A DNA stretch of 18,192 nucleotides from Krasilnikovozyma curviuscula (GCA_014825775.1 MVAQ01000329.1:1-18192), one strand, 5' to 3'. Counted from the first letter of the stretch, positions 1-8,686 are shown. Program-made: numbers and translations. Notes: generated from the sequence alone by a model not told the origin.

Positions 1-801
1 CATTGGAAAGAGGCTGTTACATGGATTGTGGGTGTTGGGGCAGAGAGGTCAGCGAAAGTTTGTCTTGCGATGACGGGCATTACGCCGCCGTCGGAGCGCA
101 TCGCGTCTTTGTCCGTCAATTTGCGCCTTCACTTGACTACTTTTGCTGCTCCTGACTCTCCTGCCAGATATCGTTTGTCTCAATTGAGTCTAGGTAACAC
201 TCGTGAGATTATACCGCGCATCCAGAAGAATGCAAGGTACCAGGACTTCCTTGTTTATAAAAGGGGGAAGCAAGATTTGAGCGTAAAGTCGGCGCTCTTG
301 GCCTATCAATTGTCCGTCCGACGCGCCTTTCTGCAGTCTCAGACGGAAGTGGGAAGATTAGGAGTATATATACTGGCTAATAGTGCTACTCGTACAGCGG
401 GACTGTGCGATAAAGTGCTGACATTGGCAAAAAATGCGCCTCTCAACTTAGCGATTCGTTGGAGAACGGGTGTTTTTGGCATCAGATACGATTGTTCTTG
501 CGGGAGTCCTTTCAATAGACGGCATGCTTTTGAATGTTACGAGGATGTTATATTAGAGCAAGCCAACGCTGTTCAAAATGATGGTTCTGAGGTGGTTTTG
601 GCAGACTTTCGCGCGGAGGTTGCTGAATTTTTTAAGCGGGCAGACCTTTCCTACACCTTGCTGGATTCCATGTTGAACTCCAAGGTCTTTCGAAATGCTG
701 CTTTAAATTCTTTGGAAATTATATACGACGATATTAGTGGGGTCAAGGCGAAAAACGCTTCTGTAGAGGTGACCGAGGAGGAAGTTTTCCTCAACACATA
801 G
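1..801 (+). CDS. Non-LTR retrotransposon ORF2, C-terminal end (partial)
   Basis: The frame is open from base 1, so the start lies outside the window. It ends at TAG 799-801 with no internal stop, giving 266 visible residues. Near the end is a zinc-knuckle-like pattern, C-x-C-x7-H-x3-C (nt 493-537). A Cys/His knuckle after the reverse transcriptase is known at the C-terminus of many LINE-type ORF2 proteins. The endonuclease and RT domains are not in the window, so the family call rests on this motif and on a second, degenerate copy at 7875-8444 (37 of 88 residues identical by eye, gapless). That repetition shows a dispersed element rather than a host gene. The intact frame suggests a recent insertion. 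The clade (for example the Cryptococcus Cnl1 type) cannot be decided from this part. Confidence 0.75.
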   Translation, partial: HWKEAVTWIVGVGAERSAKVCLAMTGITPPSERIASLSVNLRLHLTTFAAPDSPARYRLSQLSLGNTREIIPRIQKNARYQDFLVYKRGKQDLSVKSALLAYQLSVRRAFLQSQTEVGRLGVYILANSATRTAGLCDKVLTLAKNAPLNLAIRWRTGVFGIRYDCSCGSPFNRRHAFECYEDVILEQANAVQNDGSEVVLADFRAEVAEFFKRADLSYTLLDSMLNSKVFRNAALNSLEIIYDDISGVKAKNASVEVTEEEVFLNT

Positions 802-920
802 TTTTTTAGATATTTTCTCTCGCCCCGCTGGATAGTCTCTGCGGGGTAGCAAGGTTTCCCTCTCACAGAGAGGGTTTTTGATCTTCGCAATTCTAGCTAT
901 GTTTATTCCATACCTAGATA
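802..920 (+). other. LINE 3' UTR with two hairpins
   Basis: Immediately after the ORF2 stop there are two stem-loops. Stem one is CCCCGC (823-828) with GCGGGG (841-846). Stem two is CCCTCTC (858-864) with GAGAGGG (868-874), a perfect 7-bp stem with a 3-nt loop, followed by TTTTT. In LINEs, 3' UTR stem-loops can be the structure the element's own reverse transcriptase recognises. That role is inferred here. Confidence 0.5.
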
Positions 921-1070
921 GTGCGCCAGTAGCTTAGCGCGTCTTTGTTTACCTTACTTGCGGTCGACTCCGGTCTTCACATCCTATACATACTCTTAAA
1001 ACCTAACCTAACCCACATCAGACCTAAAAACCTAACCCCTAACTTTGGCCTAACCAGTGTCACCTAACAC
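921..1070 (+). repeat. Repeat unit A and CCTAA-rich telomere-like tract
   Basis: Unit A (about 921-1012) matches the three units after ORF1. It has GCGCC near its start, then TTTGTTTAC, TTGCGG, a GTC..GTCTTCAC block, an AT-rich stretch (TATACATA) and CTTAAAACCTAACCTAA. From 1001 to about 1068 the motif CCTAA occurs about seven times, including CCCCTAA. This resembles a decayed C-strand telomere array; Tremellomycete telomeres are of the TTAGGG-with-extra-G type. It separates the ORF2 3' UTR from the ORF1 gene. Confidence 0.6.
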
Positions 1071-1136
1071 TTGGTACGGTATTACTTTCAAGGACGGCCA
1101 CTTTCGGGTTCAAAGTGGTGCTCATTTATCATCGAT

Positions 1137-2249
1137 ATGGTCAAGACATCTTCGGGCGACGCCGGATGGAAAGTCGTCTCCACCAAGAAGAAGCCAATAC
1201 CAGCCCCCAGCACACCTCCCAGTACACCAGCACCATCTAGTACCAAGAGGACATCATCACTCGTCTTCACTCCAGAGGCTCTGGCAGCCAGGAAGAAACT
1301 TCAGCGTCAGAAACCACCTCTAGCTTCACATCCTTCCAGCCCCATACCAGCCTCAGTCGTCCAGTCCGACACCTCCCAGTCCTCTCAGGCCTCCGAGCTT
1401 GCTGCTCTTCGACTCACCATCACCAGCATCCAACAACAGCTCGACTCCATCTCTCAGCTCAACCAATCTTTGGTTGAAGAAAATCTTCGGCTGAAAAAGT
1501 TGGTTGAAAAATCTACAGCCAATCCCGCGTCTTTCCGCACCTCAGCGCCAGCGCCAGCACCAGCACCAGCCCTTTCCCCTCCCCAGACACCTCCTCCGTC
1601 GATTCTGGCTCTCGAGGTTGCTTCTCCAGCTCAGTCAAAACCATCATGGTCTCAGCTCGTCCAGCAATCATCAGCCACAGTATCCAATACCGACAAGGAC
1701 CAGGTCGTTGCAGCCATCAACAAACTCTCCCGGCTCTCCAGACCCTCCTCAGCTTCAGCGCCATCGCCTATACCACCTGGTGATGCACTCGAAATGAAAC
1801 ATAACCTGCGCCGAGTCTACTTCAAGAACGTCAACAGGCTTCCCCTCCGACAGTTCAGAACTCTTCTCCGCACCCTTCGCCTCCAGACATCTCGCATCAG
1901 TAACATAAGGTTCGTCGGTCGTTACACCGTCGAGTTCTTGGTCACACCCGACTACACCACTCAGTTCACGTCCGACTTCGCCAAAGTCGTCCCCGGTTCA
2001 GTTCACTTGGCCGACTTCCAGCAGCTCAATGCGCCAGTTCATCTTGCGACATCACCTGAACAATACTTCCAGCAACTATATCATCGCTTTACAGATCAGT
2101 CACTCACTTCCAACCAGCCCAACATCAGCAACTTCTTCGACGAATGGGGTGCGCAGGTGTTGGATGCGATGAAAGAGAAGGGATACGATACTTATTTTAT
2201 GTTTGACGAGGAGGATGCAGTGAAGATGCGACGGGAGAACTTAGAATAG
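1137..2249 (+). CDS. Retrotransposon ORF1-like protein
   Basis: I chose the ATG at 1137, giving 370 aa; the frame is open further upstream to about 1071 but without an earlier ATG. Residues 1-85 are Pro/Ser/Lys-rich. Residues about 87-125 form a clear coiled coil with leucine spacing (AALRLTITSIQQQLDSI and onward). A Pro-Ala repeat follows at about 137-145. A C-terminal domain (about 245-320) shows a beta-alpha-beta pattern, VYFKNV then LRQFRTLLRTL then NIRFVGRYTVEFLV, reminiscent of the RRM-like domain of LINE ORF1 proteins. I see no CCHC knuckle. ORF1 proteins bind element RNA and form trimers or particles through the coiled coil. The gene is flanked by the same repeat family on both sides, which supports retrotransposon origin. 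No ORF2 follows it. It could also be an ORF1-only non-autonomous element. Confidence 0.6.
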   Translation: MVKTSSGDAGWKVVSTKKKPIPAPSTPPSTPAPSSTKRTSSLVFTPEALAARKKLQRQKPPLASHPSSPIPASVVQSDTSQSSQASELAALRLTITSIQQQLDSISQLNQSLVEENLRLKKLVEKSTANPASFRTSAPAPAPAPALSPPQTPPPSILALEVASPAQSKPSWSQLVQQSSATVSNTDKDQVVAAINKLSRLSRPSSASAPSPIPPGDALEMKHNLRRVYFKNVNRLPLRQFRTLLRTLRLQTSRISNIRFVGRYTVEFLVTPDYTTQFTSDFAKVVPGSVHLADFQQLNAPVHLATSPEQYFQQLYHRFTDQSLTSNQPNISNFFDEWGAQVLDAMKEKGYDTYFMFDEEDAVKMRRENLE

Positions 2250-2280
2250 TTTCTGGGTTCTCCTTTAGTTTACTTATTAC

Positions 2281-2612
2281 TTGCGCCGACTTAGATCTTA
2301 GCCACACTTAGCTTTGTTTACATATTTGTGGGCGACTTCGGTCGTCACAGGATACATAATCTTAAAACCTAACCTAAGTCTCATTTTGTTTACTTTGTAC
2401 CTGCGCCGACTTAGATTTGACTATTCGTAGCCTTTGTTTACTTTCTTGCGGGCGACCTTACGTCGTCACAGTGAGCACCTCTATAAATACTCTTAACCCC
2501 CTAACCTAAGCGCATACTTAGAATTTAGCCATACCTTGCTGTGTTTACCTTACTTGTGAGCGACTTCCGTCGTCACGGGGCTTTATATACTACTTAAAAC
2601 CTAACCTAAAAT
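2281..2612 (+). repeat. Three tandem 107-120-bp repeats with telomere-like ends
   Basis: Units begin at about 2281, 2401 and 2511. Anchoring on GTTTAC (2316, 2436, 2543) gives periods of 120 and 107 bp. Each carries TGCGCCGACTTAG (weak in the last), TTTGTTTAC or GTGTTTAC, a GCGAC-GTCGTCAC inverted repeat, an AT-rich stretch (CTATAAATAC in the second) and an end of CTTAAAACCTAACCTAA; the second has CCCCCTAACCTAA instead. Unit A at 921-1012 is the fourth copy. They may be monomeric promoters of a LINE, as in tandem-monomer 5' UTRs, or shared 3' tails. The last copy ends only about 50 bp from the stop of the transcription-factor gene on the other strand. Confidence 0.7.
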
Positions 2613-2663
2613 TCTCTTGAAATATAACCTAATTACTGGAATATGAGCAGTAAATTCATTCAT

Positions 2664-5600
2664 TCAGCTACGACGATACTCCCGGATATCCATAAATAAC
2701 GACAGAGGGAAATCATACGGTTTCACGACTTCTTGAATGTCGTCTGTATTATGTCGAGCGAGAGAAAGGTTTGGATTGAAATGAACATTTCTTATATTTG
2801 GTACAGAGCTTTTGTCAATAGGAGCCCTAGAGATGTTCATTTCTTCATATATTTCGAAAGGGCCATTGCTCGAACGAGACTCCTCACCAATCTTCCCACC
2901 AGTAAGTTTTGAATCTTCGAAGAAGTGCATCCTACTTTTGGGTTCAGGTAAACTTGGCGCTGATTCTTTAGAATGCCGTGTATCTTTGATGATCTGGAGG
3001 CGGTGTGGTGGGATAAATTCGCCGCATGAAGCTTGTTGAGCGCTATTGATGAGTTTAAGAAGGTCGAGCAAGTCCAACTCCATTATGCTATTGACAAACT
3101 GTGGCTTGTCTAGCGGGACATAGAGGTTGGCCATTTCAGATGGGAAAGTGTGGTTCAGGCTCTAACATGTGCGAAGAATAAAGACATCACCTTATGTTAG
3201 ATAATTTGGGGTGAGAGGAAACAGAATGTAAAACGCGACGATATATTTACGAGTTTTATCTTGTCCATTCGAGAACTATTTCCTCCCCATGAATACGTGA
3301 CCTCTTCTATTCCTTCCAGAACTATCCCAACTTCTCTGCGCCTTGTTTCCCATGTCCAGGTTTTGTCGGAGCCTTGATAACCTTCCTCTACCGTTTTGAA
3401 CATACTGAGGATCTCACATATGTTGCAAAGATCCCTTTATTGTGGGACCTTGGAAGCTGATGAGCAAGAGATATACATAGCTGTTAGAAGTGAGATAGAA
3501 TGCTGACCTCATTACTTCACTAGCAGACCGCAAACTCTCACAACCCAAAATACAACCCACCAGCCCTGCTATTCTCCTACAAAAGAGAAGAATTTGATCA
3601 CAGCTTTTCATGTAAAGCTTTTTCAAGCTGGTAGCGTGGGCACCAGCATGGGCGTTGGAGGGAGGACTAATGTTATCTTGACATTGGGATCTGGCATCTG
3701 TATCCTTCGTCACTCTGGTTAACATATCGTGTATCTTGAAGTGTCTGAAGAAATTTACTCTCTCAGAACAAAAGAAGTGCAATCAATGAAGAAAAAAAGT
3801 TAACACTCACATAGATGCCAAAGCATTCACATATCCAATCTTGATACTAGTTGACCATGTGATTCCATCAAACCACTTTCCTTTAGCAAATGCTGGACAG
3901 GCTTTAAACATTATTTCGTCCATAAAAGAATAGCCTTCTTCCAGAGCTGACCAAGCTTCGTTGAGTGCCTGAGAGAGTGTGTTCAGTTGACAGGAGTTTG
4001 ACTGAAGGGGTATAATGATTGTTTTAGAGACGTGACGACATATTGAGCCGAGAGTAACCCAGGAACCAAGGCTAAGCCATAGTATCGGGATCAAGGTGGG
4101 ATTGGGTCCATTAGTAACGACTCAATTCCAAACAAAGTGGGACCTACGTGTAAGCTTGAGCTTGCAATGAAGACAACTCTTTTGCCACTGGAAACAAACA
4201 CCCCATCTTAGGCAGGAATGGAAACTTCTCAAAAATGATATCCTCCTGGCTACTCAACAACAACAACAAGTACTTTGGTGATGAGGGACGGTTATGAAGT
4301 AATGAGCTGAAAGTAGACTCACTACATTCCTTTTCCTCCACCAGCCAGGCATGCGAAAGCATCCCATACCCAAGCTGACCAAGCAACCCGGCTTTCACTC
4401 ATGTTTTGGAATGTTTTGAAAATCTCTGTAGGTGAATCGATTGATGAGATGGGGATAGCAGTGAAAACTTCAAGGAGCTCAAGCTGCTGTGACAAAGCTG
4501 CGCCGAACATCTTGATGAGAGTCTTTTCTTTCTACGGGGGAAAAGAAAGAAGAAGCTTAAAAGAGGGGAATCGTATGCTATAGCTGTATGAATAGTCGGA
4601 CTTACATTTTTAATTGGCTTAAGAAAAGACTTGTCGAAAGTAGTTGCGGTATCATCGTCGCAGCGTGCTACACTCCCTCTCCATATTAGCAATGGCTGAA
4701 TCAGCAGCAGACACTGGCCGCTTTCCATGCAAACCTCCGTCATAACTCCCTTCGAATGAATTAGCTCCAAACAAACGTCAAGCAATACTTGGCAAGCCGC
4801 TTCTCTTCTCGAACCAGCCTCTAAACTGGTGATTGTAGTAACAGCTGTTGATGTCACTGTCCCTCCAAGGATATAAGGATGATCAGAATACCTCGCACCG
4901 AAGGCTAGTATTATTTTTGCGAGAACTTGCATGATAGGTGATAGCCGTTCGATACACTGGTCAGCTGCTTTGAAAGTTGCTTTGAAAGCGCTTGGGTCGA
5001 CAGCTGGGATTGTGTTGTGAAGATTTGAGAAGAACGCATTGATCATTTCGCGTGAGAGCTCGAGGGTGAGGGCGTGAGATACGAGATTTACTTGTGACGG
5101 ATGGGAAGAGAGAGGGAAGTAGAGATCAACAGGTGTGGTAGAAGGAGCGGATGGTTGATGAGGCGAAAGCGACGAGCTATGTGACCACGTATGTTGAGTT
5201 TCTGCATAGGACCCAGAAGACGACTGCATCATAGCAAAGAAACCTTGATTTCCTGGATCTTGTAGGGTGGCAAAGCTATCGTGAGAATATTTGAATTGCG
5301 TTGTGCCGCGCGAGGAGAGAGATGGTGTCGGTAAGGTACTGTTACCCTGTGGCTGAAACAGAAAGTTGCTGGGGTGGGGATAGGAAAGTATAGGAGGGGT
5401 AGAGTTGGCTTCCGGCATTGTGTAATACGTGGCACGGGCCAAATTAAAGTCCAATTCCTGTGACGACCCGGCAACGTTGGAACTGAATCCGAACATTTCA
5501 TCCAATGAAGGAGGCAGATTCTGAGTGAATGGTCCATTTTTATACTGCTCCGTTTCAAGGGTGGAATTCTTGAGCTCCTCGCTATGAGCAGCCTGTATAT

Positions 5601-6460
5601 GGAGCAAACAAAACGGACATCACATCAATAAAAATCAACCCAGACGCAAATAGATTAGTATAGCCATATGAGCACGGAAGCGACAACACTCTTGGTCATC
5701 AAAGCAAGAAAACGACTGACTTGGTTCTTGGCTGGATAACTCTTGAGAGCTCTTGGGTCCAGAGTGCAGTTGATCCCTGAAGCGAAAAATCAGGTTCAGT
5801 CAAAGATTACGACTCTGGAATACTGGCGAGGACATTGCAAACCTTGTCGCAAACAATTTGCACAAGCCAGACCATCGCCCTGGCCCCCCAGATCGCATTT
5901 AACTCTCCTAGATGCACGTGCGATATCAGTTTGAGGCTTGAATGTCCACCAATGTTCTTCCACCTCCCGCACAGCTGCGTAGTGCCAAGTTTCCCACCGA
6001 ACCAAAAATGTTACTTCGAATACTTCACTCACCTCGCTTTGCATGAGCTACAAGCACTGTTCTGTCTTCTTTTCTTCTTCGGGGGGACCAGATCTTCGGA
6101 AGAATCATCTGTTGTATATGTACTTGGAAAACTGTGGGACGTGGAATGTACGCCTTGACCTGTGTCTTGACTAGTCTCGCTACCAGAACTGTGTGAAGGA
6201 AACGAGTAAGTATGATTGGGAGATTTGTTGTAGCCTGACGGTGCTGGAGATTCCATGTCGATCCGAGTGGTGACGGCCAGAACGTGACGACTATCGTTTG
6301 AGTCTTGAGGGTAATCCAAAGTGTCCGGAACAACTGGCTGCACTGCAAGGAGAGTACTGGAGAGATATGAGGTAGTGGTTCGAAGATAGATGTCAGAGCC
6401 ACCATTCTTTCAAGTATTGCTGCAGCGCGCATCGGCACTGCGCGATCTGCTGAGCTTACT
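2664..6460 (-). CDS. Zn2Cys6 fungal-specific transcription factor
   Basis: Hand-spliced exons, minus strand: 6460 (the A of ATG)/6342-6033, 5907-5814, 5741-5721, 5592-4606, 4531-4323, 4249-4148, 4071-3811, 3744-3508, 3434-3251, 3161-2664. All phases agree, giving about 967 aa. Residues 98-129 form a complete zinc cluster, C-x2-C-x6-C-x10-C-x2-C-x6-C, preceded by the basic KKKRR signal and split by a 125-nt intron. A Ser/Pro-rich linker follows, then the fungal transcription-factor middle homology region from about 315, including VAWSAWVWDAFA (about 520-531) and VEEGYQGSDKTWTWETRRRE. The family binds CGG-type DNA sites as nuclear regulators; the target pathway is unknown. The first in-frame ATG without the leader intron is 6256 (938 aa). 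The 21-nt exon 5741-5721 and the GTCAGC donor at 3507 are the weakest calls. Confidence 0.82.
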
Positions 6461-6505
6461 TCAGCTATATTCCAGGTTGATCGATGCGACCGATTGCTCG
6501 CCACG

Positions 6506-6514
6506 CTATTTATA
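6506..6514 (-). promoter_or_regulatory. TATA box of the transcription-factor gene
   Basis: The minus strand reads TATAAATAG at 6514-6506, about 50 nt upstream of the proposed leader exon end at 6460. This spacing fits transcription starting near 6480 with a short 5' leader. Confidence 0.5.
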
Positions 6515-7210
6515 CAATTGCATTCCAGCAAAATTGTCCCTGTGATAAACTGTAAAGGATTAAGCTGCACCGAAAGCTATCTTGCTCTGACCGGGTCGGT
6601 TGAGTCCGGCTTACGTTGTCGGAAGATGTCGATCTTCCTGGACATCAGTTTTTGCATTTGACTGCTCTCGGATGGCTTTCAGCTTCACGAATGAAAGAAG
6701 ATTCGACTCTGTAGCTTCTCCACCTCATTCCAGGAATACCATGCTGCAGCCTCAACGAGAAGTCGGGCATGGAGTGGCGACAGAAGGAACGATCTCTGTC
6801 TTTACGAGGTACTTCTCTGAAATCTCAAACCCCCCATCCAGCATAGACAAGGCTCTTTGTTTGCATCAAGCCTGATTCCATAAACTCCTTAAAATCGGCC
6901 TACATGTCCTAAACTATGGGCAATACTCATCTTCAAACGCCATCCACCATCCGCCCCAAATTCTTGCTGCAACTTTCAAGTTTCTCCTCAAAAAGTCCCA
7001 TAAACCTTTCTTCGTTCTCTTTCTCTCTCGCCCCTTCAGAGCCATATGCAGTCGAGGATTTCTCAACGAAAGACCCCACCACTACCCCAAACACCAATCT
7101 CTATAGCCCCGTCTGTGCGACAACAAGACTAAGAGCCTCGATCCCATTTGCATTTCACTAACTGTCTAGGAGAAGAACATCGGTTCCATAATTCTGGGGT
7201 TGATGCCTGC
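6515..7210. other. Spacer with no supported gene
   Basis: About 700 bases upstream of the transcription-factor gene. Two open frames on the plus strand (6600-6875 and 6916-7161) lack recognisable motifs, are Ser/Pro-rich in a composition-driven way, and do not join through convincing introns. I see no RNA gene or repeat here. Confidence 0.4.
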
Positions 7211-7582
7211 CTAATGTACAAGGTGAGAGCACCAGCCGCTTGAGGTACGGAAAATACGCTTTAAGCCTTTTTTAAGCAAGTCCATGATCACCCGTACTGA
7301 GAGAAGAGAAGGAAATCGTCTGAGAGTAGTAGGATCAACTGTCAGGTTGAGAACAGATGCCGTGATGGATTCGTCCAGCTCGCGAATGTCGAAATGATGT
7401 GGGGGTTGAATAAGGTGCAGATGATGGGGCCGTATGTCGCCCAGGAAAGTAAGATAGGAGGTATAAGAGAAGGAAGATGAGTTACTGGAACAGTCGAGTG
7501 CTAAGGAGGTGAGATTGAGAAAAACGATGGGTTGATCCGGTGATGTACTGAGAGTCTTTGACGACTTCGTGGATGGACGACA
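7211..7582 (-). pseudogene. Orphan coding fragment, possibly LRR/F-box-like
   Basis: The minus strand is open from 7582 (after a TAA at 7585-7583) to TAG 7213-7211, 123 codons, with no ATG near the start. It reads PIVFLNLTSLALDCSS, then TASVLNLTVDPTTLRRFPSL, with alternating leucines like the repeats of fungal F-box/LRR proteins such as the one at 16123-17942. An ATG at 7583 opens a different frame, MSSIHEVV, which does not splice into this one by any good junction I can find. I therefore read it as the decayed remnant or last exon of a host gene. It lies just downstream, on the same strand, of the LINE relic. Confidence 0.3.
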
Positions 7583-7587
7583 TTATA

Positions 7588-7685
7588 GATTGAGATGAGA
7601 CTTGAAAATAGTTTCAGTCTCATCATTAATATAAATAATCAATCTCGTCGTGTGGTGAAGCCACGACTGGACGATATCGTCCGGT
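7588..7685. repeat. Cluster of three inverted repeats
   Basis: First, GATGAGACTTGAAA (7594-7607) pairs with TTTCAGTCTCATC (7612-7624) with one bulge, and outer GATTGA (7588-7593) pairs with TCAATC (about 7639-7644). Second, TCGTGTGG (7648-7655) pairs with CCACGA (7661-7666) with one bulge. Third, ACTGGACGATATCGTCCGGT (7666-7685) is a 20-bp palindrome with one mismatch. No function is known to me. Confidence 0.55.
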
Positions 7686-7874
7686 GTCAGGATGATGTTC
7701 ACGACGAATTCCTCCATCCATCTCAGGATGAACGTCTGGTGCAGATAGGGTTGTCCCAAGTATCTAAAGAGCCTGCAAGTAAGAAGGATATTGAGAGATG
7801 ATTGGTGTCCTGGTGTGATGGCGAAAGAAACGATTCTATCTCATATCTCGAATGGTAACTCAACGAGGTGAGAT

Positions 7875-8444
7875 TCATTGGCAGGAGGTGGAAAAGGAGG
7901 CGGACGAAGATTCGCTTCGCCAACGAGTCGCAAGGTGTAAGTCGTGTCTTTCTGCAAATCTGCAGGCACAATCATACAAAGCACTGGTTCTACTCTGGTC
8001 GGACAAAGCAAGATAGACTCCCAGTCTACCAACATTCAAACTCGTACTGAAAAACTCTCGGCGCACGGCAAATTCATAGGACAACAGTGCACTGCGCACG
8101 TCAAGGTCAGCTTTTGATCTGTGAAACAAAACACAGTCTCGAGAGGGCTTGCTATTTTGAATCCATGGAATCAACTCAGAGTTGTATTACCGGTATTTTG
8201 CATGTGTGGTCAGGCTTTCCGTAGCGGCTCTATTTTACGCTGTGCTGGTAGCAAAAGACTTCAATCGTTGGGGCAAAGCGATTCGTAAGTGAAACTCTCG
8301 AAAGACCTTCTGCTCTGTAATCCATCTATCTAGTGACATGTCCCGCTTCTCCCAGGTGTACGAAACAACGGCATTTCCAAGTCCAACAAGCCACTGATGG
8401 TCGAGTGAACTAACAGATCCAGTTAATATTTCTACTGCTTCCAT
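7875..8444 (-). pseudogene. Degenerate LINE ORF2 C-terminal relic
   Basis: One minus-strand frame aligns with the ORF2 end at 1-801. WLVGLG with HLRI about 28 residues later matches WIVGVG with NLRL 26 later. Then 88 residues align without gaps, 37 identical by eye, including DLxVxSALLxYxxxVRRxF, VGRLGVY and AxRWR. The frame is broken by TAA at 8237-8235 and TAA at 8189-8187 and terminates at 7875, before the zinc-knuckle region, which I cannot find in any frame. It is thus an old dead copy of a related but distinct element, inserted in the opposite orientation to the copy at 1-801, with its upstream end about 180 bp from the ceramide synthase TATA box. Confidence 0.78.
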
Positions 8445-8580
8445 TCCGGCAATTGATTACTTTACTCTGTTTGATTCTCCTTCTTCTCTTGCTCTGCGTA
8501 ACGACCGCAAGGGCTTTCGAGGTGTTTACTTTTTTCCACGCCCATGCTTCCCCACGAACCGCATGATTACTTTGGCTCGC

Positions 8581-8630
8581 TGACGTCCTCCCAACCGCGT
8601 CTACCTCTTCTACCTTCGCCCTTATATAGG
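8581..8630 (+). promoter_or_regulatory. Core promoter of the ceramide synthase gene
   Basis: TATATAGG at 8623-8630 lies 57 nt before the ATG at 8687, with a CRE-like TGACGTCC at 8581-8588. The TATA spacing is reasonable for a short leader. The CRE match is a short motif and may be chance. Confidence 0.45.
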
Positions 8631-8686
8631 GTCTGTTCCCCACCAGCCACCAGCAGGACCTCTAGCTCGGCAAACTCTTTCTAAGA

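Noticed and set aside
858..879. Perfect hairpin plus T-run resembling a bacterial rho-independent terminator
   Set aside because: The organism is clearly an intron-rich fungus and the hairpin follows a LINE ORF, so it is better read as a retrotransposon 3' UTR structure.
1071..1136. Upstream extension of ORF1 by 22 codons
   Set aside because: It would need a TTG start. The first ATG is at 1137, and the extra residues show no conserved feature.
1057..1323. Alternative frame overlapping the ORF1 start
   Set aside because: Low-complexity Pro/His/Gln translation in another frame. The longer frame carries the coiled coil and the structured C-terminal domain.
921..2612. CRISPR-like array
   Set aside because: Repeats of 107-120 bp with diverged copies, a gene between units and a eukaryotic context do not fit short direct repeats with unique spacers.
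5776..5813. A 37-nt intron in the transcription-factor gene ending at TTCAG
   Set aside because: It is shorter than every other intron in the window and gives the wrong phase for the next exon.
6025..6570. 181-codon minus-strand frame across the transcription-factor 5' region
   Set aside because: It runs out of frame through the exon encoding the first zinc-cluster cysteines and has no motifs. Its ATG lies in the proposed leader intron.
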